Source of the DNA: Comamonadaceae bacterium
Lineage (GTDB): Bacteria; Pseudomonadota; Gammaproteobacteria; Burkholderiales; Burkholderiaceae_C
Reading direction: 5' to 3'
DNA length: 44,656 nucleotides
Assembly: GCA_947453965.1 (NCBI GenBank)
Contig: CANGIQ010000022.1
Location: forward strand, 1-44,656
Shown in pieces: positions 15,144-25,509 of the stretch; the stretch's first letter is position 1; each line of letters opens with the position of its first letter. The translations under genes and the position numbers were made by a program. A model generated the notes under the pieces. That model was not told the DNA's origin. It did not search any database and saw nothing but the letters and a program-made list of their open reading frames with translations.

Positions 15144-16963
15144 CACAAAGCGTCAAGTTTGAACCGGCTACGCATTAACACCTTGAAGTGCTTGACCACG
15201 CCTAAGGCGTCTTTGAGCAAATCGCGCTCCAGGGTCGAGAGTTTGGACACATCGACCGCGCCTGACACCTCGCGCTGGGTTTCTAGCTCGGCCAAACCCG
15301 CTTTGAGTTTCAGGCCCATCAAAAAATGCAAACTCTGCGTGAGGTCAGCCCCCAAGGCTGGGGTGATGACGGCTTTGGCCACCAGGGCCTCAATGCGGGC
15401 GGTGGTGCTGGTGTCTTGCAAATGCTCGGCCAGCGCCAAACTGCGCACGCCGTGCACCAAGGGGAAGATGCCCTCTTTCTTGAGGTGCAGGCCTTTTTGA
15501 TCGTCCAAACCGAGCAAGCGGTTCCACCAACCTTGGCTATTGCCAAACGCGTCAATCGCAGCGGCAAAGCGCGCCAGCATGGCGTCGTTGTCGGTGGCCA
15601 AGCGGGTCAATACTTGTTGCGCGTGTTCAAGCAAACGCGCATCGCCGCACACGGGATGGGCGTCCAAAAAGATGGCCAAATTCATCAGGCTGTCGGCATC
15701 GGGCATGAGCAACCACTTTTGCACCATCTGCCCAAAGTCGTAAGCGCTTTTGCGCCACATCGGATTGCTGACCATGATGTGGCCTGGACACTCGGGATAG
15801 CCAAAGCGTCCCAGAGCTTGAGAAAACTGTTGGCAAATGGCTTCTAAGTTCTCAGGCGGCGTATAGCCATCGCGCAAGATCAGGCCGTTGTCTTGGTCGG
15901 TCTTGAGCAGTTGCTCGCCACGACCTTCACTGCCCATCACAAACAAGCAGCTGTTGGCCACCAACTCAGGTGGCGCAATCAAGTGCCAGGCGCGTTCAAA
16001 CAAGCGCGCGTTGAGGTCTTGCACCAAGCGCGCAATCAGGCTCACGCGGGTGCCGCTGCGGTAGAGCGCCGTGACCATGCGTGTGATCTGACTCGCCGCT
16101 TGCGCCAAGGCCTCAATGTCGTTCGCGGTATCGACTTGGACAGAAATCAAATGCGAATGGTTGGACAAGAAGCTGAACACGTCTAGCGCTTCGAGCACGC
16201 CCACGATCTGATCGCCATCGGCCACGATCAAACGGTGCACCCGGTGACGCATCAAGGCCGCGAGTGCGTCGCCCACCTGGTCTGAGGGCTTGACCGTGAA
16301 CAGCTCAAAGCTGGTGAAGGACTGAACCGGCAACTCGGCCAAGGGCGTGCCATCCAAAATAGCGCGCTGCAACGACGTGGTGGTGAAAATGCCTAAGCGC
16401 GGGGGCGACACGCTGGTGTCACGCACCAACACTTGCTTGGTACGCTGGGCTTGAAACACTTTGACCACCGACAACACATCGGTTTGTGCATCGACAAAAT
16501 GGACCGGGCGCAAAAACGCCTCGTCCACCCGCGAGAGGGTGAGCGACTGCAGCTCGTGCTGGCTTTGTCGCTGCGACAAGGCGCTGAGTTTGTTGCTCAG
16601 GTCCGAAAACAGCAAGGCCCCAAAGGTGGCGTTGTCGGCAATCAGATCGGTCACGGTTTGACGTGCCAGCTGATAGGCCACCACCTCTTCCATAGCCACG
16701 AACCGGTTGCTGGTTTTACCCGCCACCAGACCCCGGCCATCAAAGGTGTCGTCCGGGCCGTAGGTGGTGATCACCTCGTCGCCGTCGTACTGCGTGACAT
16801 AGCCTTTGATGATGACGAACAAATGCGTGGGCTCGGTGCCCACATCCAAGATGACTTCGCCCTCGGGGTAATACGCCACATCCACACTGTCGCGCACCAA
16901 GCGCTGCTCAGTGGGCGTTAAACAGTCAAACGGCGAAGCGGAGAAATTAAAAGCGTTGGGCAT
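15143..16963 (-). CDS. cNMP-binding/CBS/DUF294 nucleotidyltransferase-like signalling protein
   Basis: A protein of 606 residues with four visible parts. First is a cyclic-nucleotide-binding fold at about 10-120 (YYPEGEVILDVGTEPTHLFV, then VITTYGPDDTFDGRGLVAG). Next is a CBS pair at about 150-270 (LRPVHFVDAQTDVLSVVKVF; FTVKPSDQVGDALAALMRHR). Then comes DUF294 with the nucleotidyltransferase motif GSEGRGEQ from residue 344 and acidic residues D356 and D358. A helical C-terminal domain runs from about 440. The GlnD-like motif suggests transfer of a nucleotide to a partner protein, but no substrate is known to me. Its place beside actP and the exonuclease suggests control of acetate use; this is inference. 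Confidence 0.9.
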   Translation of the reverse strand: MPNAFNFSASPFDCLTPTEQRLVRDSVDVAYYPEGEVILDVGTEPTHLFVIIKGYVTQYDGDEVITTYGPDDTFDGRGLVAGKTSNRFVAMEEVVAYQLARQTVTDLIADNATFGALLFSDLSNKLSALSQRQSQHELQSLTLSRVDEAFLRPVHFVDAQTDVLSVVKVFQAQRTKQVLVRDTSVSPPRLGIFTTTSLQRAILDGTPLAELPVQSFTSFELFTVKPSDQVGDALAALMRHRVHRLIVADGDQIVGVLEALDVFSFLSNHSHLISVQVDTANDIEALAQAASQITRMVTALYRSGTRVSLIARLVQDLNARLFERAWHLIAPPELVANSCLFVMGSEGRGEQLLKTDQDNGLILRDGYTPPENLEAICQQFSQALGRFGYPECPGHIMVSNPMWRKSAYDFGQMVQKWLLMPDADSLMNLAIFLDAHPVCGDARLLEHAQQVLTRLATDNDAMLARFAAAIDAFGNSQGWWNRLLGLDDQKGLHLKKEGIFPLVHGVRSLALAEHLQDTSTTARIEALVAKAVITPALGADLTQSLHFLMGLKLKAGLAELETQREVSGAVDVSKLSTLERDLLKDALGVVKHFKVLMRSRFKLDAL

Positions 16964-16991
16964 GCGACAGGTCTTAAAGCAAGACCTCTAT

Positions 16992-17624
16992 TCAACGCGT
17001 CACGCCTTGCGCAATGCTTGCAGCGGCGCTCCAAGCGCTGTCAAACCAGGGGTCCCCGTCCAAATAAGCCCGCATCATGGGCAAGGCATCCAAACCCCAG
17101 AACAATTTGTCGTCTACACAGAAGGTGGGCACACCAAACGCGCCACAGGCAATCGCCTCTTCGGTGTTGGCCTTGAGCTGGGCTTTCACGTCTGGCGCAT
17201 CGCTGGCACGCGCGGGTTTGAGCTGCTGCACCAAGGCTTGCAGTCTGGTGGCGTCATCCGCAGCGGTACCGCCTTGCCACACATGGCGAAAAATGGTTTC
17301 GCACACATAGCGGTTGGGTGCGCCGTCTGCGCTACATGCCACAGCCAAGCGCAGCAAGGCCAAGGGGTTGAACGGATGGGCTTGCGGCATCTCAAATGGC
17401 ACACCCAACTGCTTGGCTTGCCACAGCACTTGGCGATAGGTCCACTCACGCTTGCCTGCAATTTCAGCGGGGCCGAGTTGCCCGTGGTGCTTGAGCATGC
17501 CAGCAAACAAGACCGGCTTGTAGACCATGCAATGACTCACACCCATCAGCTGTTCTGGCAAGGTCTCAAACGCCAAGTAGGCATAGGGCGAAATGAAATC
17601 AAGGTAGCAGGTGATGGTTTTCAT
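16992..17624 (-). CDS. DsbA-family 2-hydroxychromene-2-carboxylate isomerase-like protein
   Basis: A 210-residue thioredoxin-fold protein of the GST-kappa/HCCA isomerase group. The start MKTITCYLDFISPYAYLAFE matches the family, with Ser12 in the position of the catalytic serine. The C-terminal half has AIACGAFGVPTFCVDDKLFW, containing the cis-Pro (VPTF) and the F/W-G motif typical of the family. The ATG at 17624 is preferred over an upstream TTG because GGAG lies 8 nt before it. It sits at the end of the leucine-degradation run, so the true substrate may be a CoA- or glutathione-linked compound rather than an aromatic one. That is speculation. Confidence 0.85.
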   Translation of the reverse strand: MKTITCYLDFISPYAYLAFETLPEQLMGVSHCMVYKPVLFAGMLKHHGQLGPAEIAGKREWTYRQVLWQAKQLGVPFEMPQAHPFNPLALLRLAVACSADGAPNRYVCETIFRHVWQGGTAADDATRLQALVQQLKPARASDAPDVKAQLKANTEEAIACGAFGVPTFCVDDKLFWGLDALPMMRAYLDGDPWFDSAWSAAASIAQGVTR

Positions 17625-17654
17625 CGACAAATCTCCAGCCTGGTGCTTGAGGAA

Positions 17655-17927
17655 TTACACAGCGGCTGCGCGTGCAGCTAAACGCTCGCCAATCAAAGCC
17701 CAGACCGCACGTTTCGATTCGGGTTCACGTTGGGCCCAGCCGCCAATTTCGTCCAAGGTGCGCCAGCAGCCTTGGCAGTAGCCTGTGTCATCCGACATGC
17801 GGCAGACCGAAATACAGGGCGACGGCGGTACCTCGGTGCTTTGCAACATGCGCCGTGACAGCGCTTGCAGACGCAGATCCGAGGGCGTCAGGCCTTGGGG
17901 TTTGGGGGTGAGTTCGCTGCCACACAT
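17655..17927 (-). CDS. DUF1289 protein (small cysteine-rich)
   Basis: A protein of 90 residues. The core SPCISVCRMSDDTGYCQGCW carries four cysteines in the C-x3-C...C-x2-C pattern of DUF1289 and is followed by RTLDEIGGWAQ, the usual family ending. The pattern suggests binding of a metal or Fe-S cluster; no function is firmly known. The N-terminal 30 or so residues are extra relative to typical members, so a later start at the MLQSTEVPPS methionine is possible. It lies between the liuE and isomerase genes with gaps of about 30 nt, consistent with one transcript. Confidence 0.85.
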   Translation of the reverse strand: MCGSELTPKPQGLTPSDLRLQALSRRMLQSTEVPPSPCISVCRMSDDTGYCQGCWRTLDEIGGWAQREPESKRAVWALIGERLAARAAAV

Positions 17928-17955
17928 GCGGTCAATTGTCGGTGAGTCGCGGGGC

Positions 17956-18873
17956 TCACGCCGCGCGCTTGTTCAAAACCGCAGTCGCCACCCGTGAATT
18001 GGGTTTGCGGCCCAAGGCCTCGCTGATATACACGCCCGCATCAATCAAGCGGTCGAGGTCAATACCCGTGTCAATGCCCATGCTGTTGAGCATGTAAACC
18101 ACATCTTCGGTGGCCACATTGCCGGTGGCACCTTTGGCATAAGGGCATCCGCCCAAGCCGGCCACCGAGGTCTGAAAATTCCACACCCCGAGTTGCAGCG
18201 CCGCCAAGGTGTTGGCCAAGGCCTGTCCATAGGTGTCATGGAAATGGCCCGACACATCGTTGAGCGCGTAGTGCTTCAAGGTGGCCTCAATCGCCGCTTG
18301 CACCTTGCGTGGCGTGCCCACACCGATGGTGTCAGCCACGTCCACGCGCTGCACGCCGATGCTTTTCATCAGCCCGGCCAGGTAGGCCACGCGCTCGGGT
18401 GCAATATCGCCCTCATAGGGGCAGCCGACGGTGCAGCTCATGGCACCGCGCACGGCAATGCCGGCGTCACGGGCGGCTTTGACCACCGGTGCAAAGCGTT
18501 CCATGCTCTCGGCGATGGAGCAGTTGATGTTCTTCTGACTAAAGGCCTCGCTGGCTGCACCAAACACCACAATCTCGTCGGGTTTGGTTTTCAGCGCCGC
18601 TTCAAAGCCTTGCACATTGGGGGTGAGCACCGAGTAGCGCACACCCGCTTGACGTTGAATGCCCGCCATCACCTCGGCGTTGTCGGCCATTTGCGGCACC
18701 CACTTGGGTGACACAAAACTGGTGACTTCAATTTCTTTCAGTCCAGCCGCTTGCAAGCGATGCACCAGCTCGACCTTGATGGCCGCAGGCACGGGTTGTT
18801 TTTCGTTTTGCAGGCCATCGCGTGGCCCCACATCAATGAGCTTGACGCGATGCGGAAGGTTCATGGTTTTCAT
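17956..18873 (-). CDS. liuE: Hydroxymethylglutaryl-CoA lyase
   Basis: Cleaves HMG-CoA to acetoacetate and acetyl-CoA, the last step of leucine degradation (also called mvaB). It has 305 residues, the family length. Metal and catalytic motifs are visible: VGPRDGLQNE near the N-terminus, VTSFVSPKWVPQMAD, HFHDTYGQALAN, and the signature GLGGCPYAKGATGNVATEDV with the catalytic cysteine. The ATG at 18873 is chosen because AGGG lies 7 nt upstream and only 1 nt separates it from the ghrA stop. Confidence 0.96.
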   Translation of the reverse strand: MKTMNLPHRVKLIDVGPRDGLQNEKQPVPAAIKVELVHRLQAAGLKEIEVTSFVSPKWVPQMADNAEVMAGIQRQAGVRYSVLTPNVQGFEAALKTKPDEIVVFGAASEAFSQKNINCSIAESMERFAPVVKAARDAGIAVRGAMSCTVGCPYEGDIAPERVAYLAGLMKSIGVQRVDVADTIGVGTPRKVQAAIEATLKHYALNDVSGHFHDTYGQALANTLAALQLGVWNFQTSVAGLGGCPYAKGATGNVATEDVVYMLNSMGIDTGIDLDRLIDAGVYISEALGRKPNSRVATAVLNKRAA

Positions 18874-18874
18874 G

Positions 18875-19795
18875 TCAATACCCTGTGCGTCGATCGACCA
18901 GGCCCGAAATCGGGTGGCCCTGGTCGAGCGCTTTGATTTTGTTGGCAATCTGCGCGGCACTTTCCTCGCGCAAGGTGCGCGCCGACGTATGCGGTGTGAC
19001 GGTGATTTTGGGATGCGTCCAAAACACATGGTCGGCAGGCAAAGGCTCGGTGCGAAACACATCCAAGGTCGCGCCAGACAAATGGCCGCTCTCCAGCAAG
19101 TCCAACAAGTCTTCTTCCACCAAATGGCGGCCTCGCGCCACATTGATCACATAGGCCTGTGGCGGCAACTTGGCCATATTGGTTTTGTTCAGAATATTTT
19201 CCGTCTCTGCCGTCAATGGCAAGAGATTGACCAGCACACGGCTACTGGCCAAAAATGCATCGAGCTGCTGCATGCCTGCAAAACATTGCACATCGGGCAG
19301 TTGTTTGGCGCTGCGGCTCCAACCGTTGACGGGAAATTCAAATGCCTGCAATGTCTTGGCCACCCGTGCACCCAGCACGCCCAATCCCATCACGCCGACC
19401 GAAAAGTCTGAGCGCAAGTGGGGTTTGCGGTACGACCACTTGCCCTCTCGGACATCGCGCTCATAGGCATCGAACTCGCGAAAGTGACGAATCACCGCAT
19501 GGCACACATACTCGGCCATTTGCACCGACATGCCCGCGTCGTCGAGCCGCACCACTTGCAGCTCGGATGGCAGGCGCAGCTGCAACAATGCATCTACACC
19601 GGCGCCAATGTTGAACAAGGTTTTCAAACCGGCCTGTTCATCGATAAAAGCTTGCGGTGGCGCCCACACCACGGCATGGTCAGCCACCGGGCTGCCAGGT
19701 TGCCAGACAAACACCTCGGCTTCGGGCAAGAGGGAGGTCAAACTCTCGAGCCAAGGCTCGGGCTTCATCTGGGTGAGGCAAATGGCAATTTTCAT
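18875..19795 (-). CDS. ghrA: Glyoxylate/hydroxypyruvate reductase A-like dehydrogenase
   Basis: A 306-residue D-2-hydroxyacid dehydrogenase that would reduce glyoxylate or hydroxypyruvate with NAD(P)H. The Rossmann motif is GVMGLGVLGARVAKTL. The catalytic arginine lies in NVARGRHLVEEDLL, followed by LDVFRTEPLPADHVFW and the catalytic histidine region TPHTSA, in the GhrA pattern. It starts 7 nt after the liuD stop and ends 1 nt before liuE, so it is embedded in the leucine run. It has no obvious step in that pathway; it could handle glyoxylate when the cell lives on acetyl-CoA. Another 2-hydroxyacid substrate is equally possible. Confidence 0.88.
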   Translation of the reverse strand: MKIAICLTQMKPEPWLESLTSLLPEAEVFVWQPGSPVADHAVVWAPPQAFIDEQAGLKTLFNIGAGVDALLQLRLPSELQVVRLDDAGMSVQMAEYVCHAVIRHFREFDAYERDVREGKWSYRKPHLRSDFSVGVMGLGVLGARVAKTLQAFEFPVNGWSRSAKQLPDVQCFAGMQQLDAFLASSRVLVNLLPLTAETENILNKTNMAKLPPQAYVINVARGRHLVEEDLLDLLESGHLSGATLDVFRTEPLPADHVFWTHPKITVTPHTSARTLREESAAQIANKIKALDQGHPISGLVDRRTGY

Positions 19796-19802
19796 CCGCA
19801 CA

Positions 19803-21869
19803 TTATGTTGTGAGTTTGAGCAACTCCGCGCCTTCGGCCACTTGGTCGCCGGGTGCGTAGAGCAACTCCAACACCTCGCCATCAGCAGGCGCGGCCATGG
19901 TGTGTTCCATTTTCATCGCTTCCATCACCGCCAAGGCCTGCCCGGCCTTGACCTTGTCGCCCACCTTGACCGCGAACGACACCACCTTGCCCGGCATGGG
20001 TGCCGTCAAGCGGCCACCGGCTTCTTGCACCTCGCCGGCATGGGCCAAGGCGTCAACCACACTGATGCGGGTGGCACCGTGGTTGGCAAACACATGGGCC
20101 ACCTCGTCTGCGCCTTCGCTGTGCATGAACACCTGCACCCGCGCTTGTTGACCGGCAAAGTGGATGACCAACTGGTCGTCCTCGGCACGCCAGCGCAAGG
20201 GGCCTGACATTTCCACCGCCACCGAAGATGCCGCGGCCTCGCCCACTTGCTCCGTCAAGCTCAAATGGGCAACACCGTCATGACCATAGGTGAGCAACAC
20301 CGATTGCGCTTGGCCATGGAACACAAAGCCAAAGCGGCGCGTCGCCACGCCATAGGCGCGCCAACCGTCGCGGCGGCTGAAGGGGTCGTTACCCTTCAAG
20401 GCTGCCTCTTGGTGCAAGGTGTGTGCCACCACGGCAGCAGCGGTCAAGGCCAAGCCCAGAGGCTCTTGTGCAAACAGCACTTTTTCTTCGCGTTGAATCA
20501 AGGCCGTATCGAGCTTGGCGGTGGCAAACGAGTCGGTCTTGAGGATGTGACGCAGAAACTGCACATTGGTTGTCAAGCCGACGATGCGTGTTTGCGACAG
20601 CGCTTGGTCCAAACGCGCCAGCGCTTGTTCACGCGTGTTGCCATGCACGATGAGCTTGGCCACCATCGAGTCATAAAACGGGCTGATGCCGTCGCCCTCG
20701 CGCACCCCATCGTCAATGCGCACACCGGCCTGCGCGTCGCTGGGCAACGCGAAACTGCTGCACGCAGGCTTGCGGTACACCGCCAAGGTGCCAGTGGCGG
20801 GCAAGAAGTTGTTGTCGGGGTTCTCGGCGCAAATGCGCGCTTCAATGGCGTGGCCGTGAATGCGCAAATCGCCCTGTTGCAAGGGCAAGGGCTCGCCATG
20901 GGCCACACGCAGCTGCCATTCGACCAGGTCGAGCCCGGTGATCGCTTCGGTCACTGGGTGCTCCACTTGCAAGCGGGTGTTCATCTCCATGAAATAAAAC
21001 TTCATGGACTCGGGCTTGTCGTAGGCGGTTTGCTCGACGATGAATTCCACTGTGCCCGCGCCCACGTAGTTCACCGCCTTGGCAGCCGCCACAGCCGCCT
21101 CACCCATTTGCTTGCGCAGCGCTTCGGTCATACCGGGCGCCGGCGCTTCTTCCAGCACTTTTTGGTGACGACGTTGCACCGAGCAATCGCGCTCGAACAA
21201 ATACACGCAGTTGCCATGGGTGTCGCCAAACACTTGAATTTCAATATGGCGTGGGCGCTGCACGTATTTTTCGATCAACACCGCATCGTCGCCAAAACTG
21301 TTGATGGCCTCGCGCTTGCAGCTGGCCAGGGCATCGGCAAATTCGGCACTGCTGTTGACCACGCGCATGCCCTTGCCGCCACCACCCGCACTCGCCTTGA
21401 TGAGCGCTGGGTAACCGATGCGATCCGCCTCGCGTTGTAACAAGGCCGGGTCTTGGTCTGCCGCGTGGTAGCCGGGCACCAGGGGCACGCCGGCTTTTTC
21501 CATCAGCTGCTTGGATTCAGCCTTCAAGCCCATCGCCAAAATGGCCGAGGCAGGTGGGCCGATGAAGACCAAGCCCGCAGCGGCACAGGCTTTGGCAAAG
21601 TCTTCGTTCTCGCTCAAAAAGCCATAGCCTGGATGCACAGCCTGTGCGCCCGTGTCTTGTGCGGCTTGCAAAATGCGCTCCCAACGCAAGTAGCTGTCTT
21701 TGGGCGCGCTGCCGCCGATGTGCACAGCCTCGTCACACACCTGCACATGCTTGGCTTGGGCATCGGCGTCGGAGTACACGGCCACGGTTTGAATGCCGAG
21801 TTTGCGCGCTGTGGCAGCCACACGGCAGGCGATTTCGCCACGGTTAGCGATCAGAATTTTTTTGAACAT
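19803..21869 (-). CDS. liuD: Methylcrotonyl-CoA carboxylase, biotin-carrying alpha subunit
   Basis: Carboxylates enzyme-bound biotin with ATP and bicarbonate, for the conversion of 3-methylcrotonyl-CoA to 3-methylglutaconyl-CoA with LiuB. It has 688 residues. The biotin carboxylase N-terminus is MFKKILIANRGEIACRV, the ATP-grasp glycine loop is KASAGGGGKGMRVV, and FYFMEMNTRLQVEHPVTE is the active-site stretch. The C-terminal biotinyl domain carries the lysine K653 in EAMKMEHTM. The ATG at 21869 is the family start; in-frame codons upstream have no matching sequence. Subunit composition (biotin carboxylase plus carrier in one chain, 688 residues) fits MccA/LiuD. Confidence 0.96.
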   Translation of the reverse strand: MFKKILIANRGEIACRVAATARKLGIQTVAVYSDADAQAKHVQVCDEAVHIGGSAPKDSYLRWERILQAAQDTGAQAVHPGYGFLSENEDFAKACAAAGLVFIGPPASAILAMGLKAESKQLMEKAGVPLVPGYHAADQDPALLQREADRIGYPALIKASAGGGGKGMRVVNSSAEFADALASCKREAINSFGDDAVLIEKYVQRPRHIEIQVFGDTHGNCVYLFERDCSVQRRHQKVLEEAPAPGMTEALRKQMGEAAVAAAKAVNYVGAGTVEFIVEQTAYDKPESMKFYFMEMNTRLQVEHPVTEAITGLDLVEWQLRVAHGEPLPLQQGDLRIHGHAIEARICAENPDNNFLPATGTLAVYRKPACSSFALPSDAQAGVRIDDGVREGDGISPFYDSMVAKLIVHGNTREQALARLDQALSQTRIVGLTTNVQFLRHILKTDSFATAKLDTALIQREEKVLFAQEPLGLALTAAAVVAHTLHQEAALKGNDPFSRRDGWRAYGVATRRFGFVFHGQAQSVLLTYGHDGVAHLSLTEQVGEAAASSVAVEMSGPLRWRAEDDQLVIHFAGQQARVQVFMHSEGADEVAHVFANHGATRISVVDALAHAGEVQEAGGRLTAPMPGKVVSFAVKVGDKVKAGQALAVMEAMKMEHTMAAPADGEVLELLYAPGDQVAEGAELLKLTT

Positions 21870-21894
21870 GGTTGATTCCTTGGTTCGCCCGCGC

Positions 21895-22689
21895 TCACAA
21901 CAGCCACGAAGGCTTGCGCTTTTGTAAAAACGATTGCACGCCCTCTTTGCCTTCGGCACTGGCACGGATATCGGCAATGCCGGCCACGGTGTGGGCCACC
22001 AGCGCAGCGTCAATCTCACGCTCCGCCACGTCTTGCACCAGGCGTTTGCACACGCGCACGGCATTGGGGCTGGCACTCACCAACGCTTGCGTCAGCTCGG
22101 CCACTTTGGCATCCAGCGCGTCGGCGTTCACCACCTCGTGCACCAAGCCCACGCGATACGCCTCGGCGGCGTTGAAGCGTTCGGCCGTTAAGAAATAACG
22201 GTGCGAGGCACGCGCGCCCATGGCACGAATCACATAGGGGCTGATGGTGGCCGGGATGAGCCCGAGCTTGACCTCGCTCAGGCAGTAGGTAGCCGTGTCC
22301 ACGCTCACGGCCATGTCGCAGGCCGCGACCAAGCCCACACCGCCGGCAAACACATCGCCTTGCACGCGGGCAATGGTGGGCTTGGGGCATTCGTAAATCG
22401 CACGCAACATGGCGGCGAGCTGGCCCGCATCGGCCAGGTTTTCATCCCGCGTGTAGTCGGCCATGCGGCGCATCCAATTGAGGTCAGCCCCGGCGCAAAA
22501 CGCGGGACCGACAGCGGCCAGCACCACGCAGCGCACATCTGGCGCTTGCGCGGCGGCGTCGAAGGCCGCTTTGAGTTCGGCAATCACCGTGTCGTTGAAG
22601 GCGTTGCGCACATCGGGACGGTTGAGGGTGATGGTGCGCACGGCACCTTGAGTGGAAACGGTCAACGCGGAAGAAGCAGAGGTGGTCAT
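21895..22689 (-). CDS. liuC: Methylglutaconyl-CoA hydratase
   Basis: An enoyl-CoA hydratase/isomerase family protein of 264 residues that would hydrate 3-methylglutaconyl-CoA to HMG-CoA. The crotonase fold shows TLNRPDVRNAFNDTVIAEL, the oxyanion-hole stretch FCAGADLNWMRRMADYTRDE and the second glycine region QGDVFAGGVGLVAACDM, followed by SEVKLGLIPATISPYVIRAM. The NWMRRM stretch is typical of the LiuC subgroup. The ATG at 22689 is chosen for its GGAAGG site 7 nt upstream. It sits between liuB and liuD, which fixes the pathway role better than sequence alone. Confidence 0.93.
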   Translation of the reverse strand: MTTSASSALTVSTQGAVRTITLNRPDVRNAFNDTVIAELKAAFDAAAQAPDVRCVVLAAVGPAFCAGADLNWMRRMADYTRDENLADAGQLAAMLRAIYECPKPTIARVQGDVFAGGVGLVAACDMAVSVDTATYCLSEVKLGLIPATISPYVIRAMGARASHRYFLTAERFNAAEAYRVGLVHEVVNADALDAKVAELTQALVSASPNAVRVCKRLVQDVAEREIDAALVAHTVAGIADIRASAEGKEGVQSFLQKRKPSWLL

Positions 22690-22703
22690 GTCATTGCCTT
22701 CCA

Positions 22704-24311
<1,608 letters not shown>

Positions 24312-24381
24312 GAGGTTCTCACTTCATCAAATCAACCCACAGCTTACGGTGGAACGCGGTGATGCAGGGAGTTACCTGGTT

Positions 24382-24409
24382 GCAAATCCTGCCACAATAA
24401 TCGCAAATC
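24382..24409. promoter_or_regulatory. Candidate AraC-type operator (21-bp-period direct repeat)
   Basis: GCAAATC occurs at 24382-24388 and again at 24403-24409, exactly 21 bp apart and in the same orientation. This is the half-site spacing typical of AraC-family operators. The second copy ends at the base before the regulator's ATG. A possible promoter, TTACCT (24372-24377) with AATAAT (24396-24401), overlaps the repeat, so binding would block the regulator's own transcription. Repeat and spacing are seen; regulator binding is inferred. Confidence 0.5.
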
Positions 24410-25495
24410 ATGACCAGCCCCAACACACCTCTGATTGCCTCGCCGGCACAAGGCCGCGCCGAGACACCGATCGCTTTCATACAGGCGATCGTACAGGCCT
24501 ACGCCTTGCGTGACATGGACCCGAGCAAGGCCTTGTCAATGGCACAAATTGAGCCACGGATTTTGAAGAAGAAGACCGCCCGCGTGACCGCCATGCAAAT
24601 GGAACTCATATCTGGCGCGGCCATGCAAGAGCTGGACGATGAAGGCCTAGGCTGGTTCAGCCGTCGCTTGCCCTGGGGCAGTTACGGCATGTTGGTGCGG
24701 GCCTCGTTGACCGCGCCCAATTTGGGCGTGGCGCTCAAGCGCTGGTGCAGACACCACGCCCTGCTGACCGGCGACATTGGCTTGCATGTGCACGAACACA
24801 GCGGCCAGGCCATCTTGCAACTCGATGAAGCACGCGACTTGGGCGCATTTCGCGAGTTCTGCATTGTTTCGGTGCTGCGCAATGCCCTGGGCGTGGCATG
24901 CTGGTTGACCGATTCGCGCATTCCTCTGCAAGCCACCACGCTGCGCTTTGCACCTCCGGCTCACCGTGACAGTTACAAGGTGCTGTTTGAGGGCGTCACC
25001 ACATTTGACGCGCCCACCAACAGCTTGCAGTTTGATGCGGGCTATCTGGCCTTGCCTGTGCGCCGCGATGAAGCGGCCCTGCAACACATGCTGCAACGCG
25101 CCTTGTTGCTCACGGTGAGGCCCTATCGGCGTGACCGCTTGCTGGTAGAAAAAGTGCGTCACACGCTGACACACCATCCCGAGCATTGCCGCAATGCGGA
25201 CGACCTGGCCGCCTGGCTGCATCTGTCGCCTCGCACCTTGCATCGACAGCTCAAAGAAGAAGGGGCGTCGTTGCAAGCGCTCAAAGATGCGGTACGCCGT
25301 GACATCGCCATGGACTTGTTGCTGCGCACCCAGCGTCCGATCAAACAAATCGCACAAGCCATTGGGTTTCAGAACGACAAGAGCTTTATCCGTGCGTTTT
25401 CGCAGTGGACAGGGCGTGCGCCCCACGCACTGCGGCAAGAGGCGGTGGCTCAAAAATCGCTGACTCCAAAAAGCCCGCGAAATCCTGTGCGCTGA
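24410..25495 (+). CDS. AraC-family transcriptional regulator
   Basis: A 361-residue regulator with an arabinose-binding-like N-terminal domain of the type found in OruR and other long AraC proteins (GSYGMLVRASLTAPNLGVAL, LRFAPPAHRDSYKVLFEGV) and a C-terminal double helix-turn-helix from about 255 (DLAAWLHLSPRTLHRQLKEE, then PIKQIAQAIGFQNDKSFIRA). It is divergent from liuB, 98 bp away, so the likely targets are the liuB-liuC-liuD-liuE run and itself. Regulators of this type often sense a pathway acyl-CoA or acid; the ligand cannot be read from sequence. The start could be leaderless or nearly so. Confidence 0.9.
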   Translation: MTSPNTPLIASPAQGRAETPIAFIQAIVQAYALRDMDPSKALSMAQIEPRILKKKTARVTAMQMELISGAAMQELDDEGLGWFSRRLPWGSYGMLVRASLTAPNLGVALKRWCRHHALLTGDIGLHVHEHSGQAILQLDEARDLGAFREFCIVSVLRNALGVACWLTDSRIPLQATTLRFAPPAHRDSYKVLFEGVTTFDAPTNSLQFDAGYLALPVRRDEAALQHMLQRALLLTVRPYRRDRLLVEKVRHTLTHHPEHCRNADDLAAWLHLSPRTLHRQLKEEGASLQALKDAVRRDIAMDLLLRTQRPIKQIAQAIGFQNDKSFIRAFSQWTGRAPHALRQEAVAQKSLTPKSPRNPVR

Positions 25496-25509
25496 TCCTG
25501 TACGCTGAA

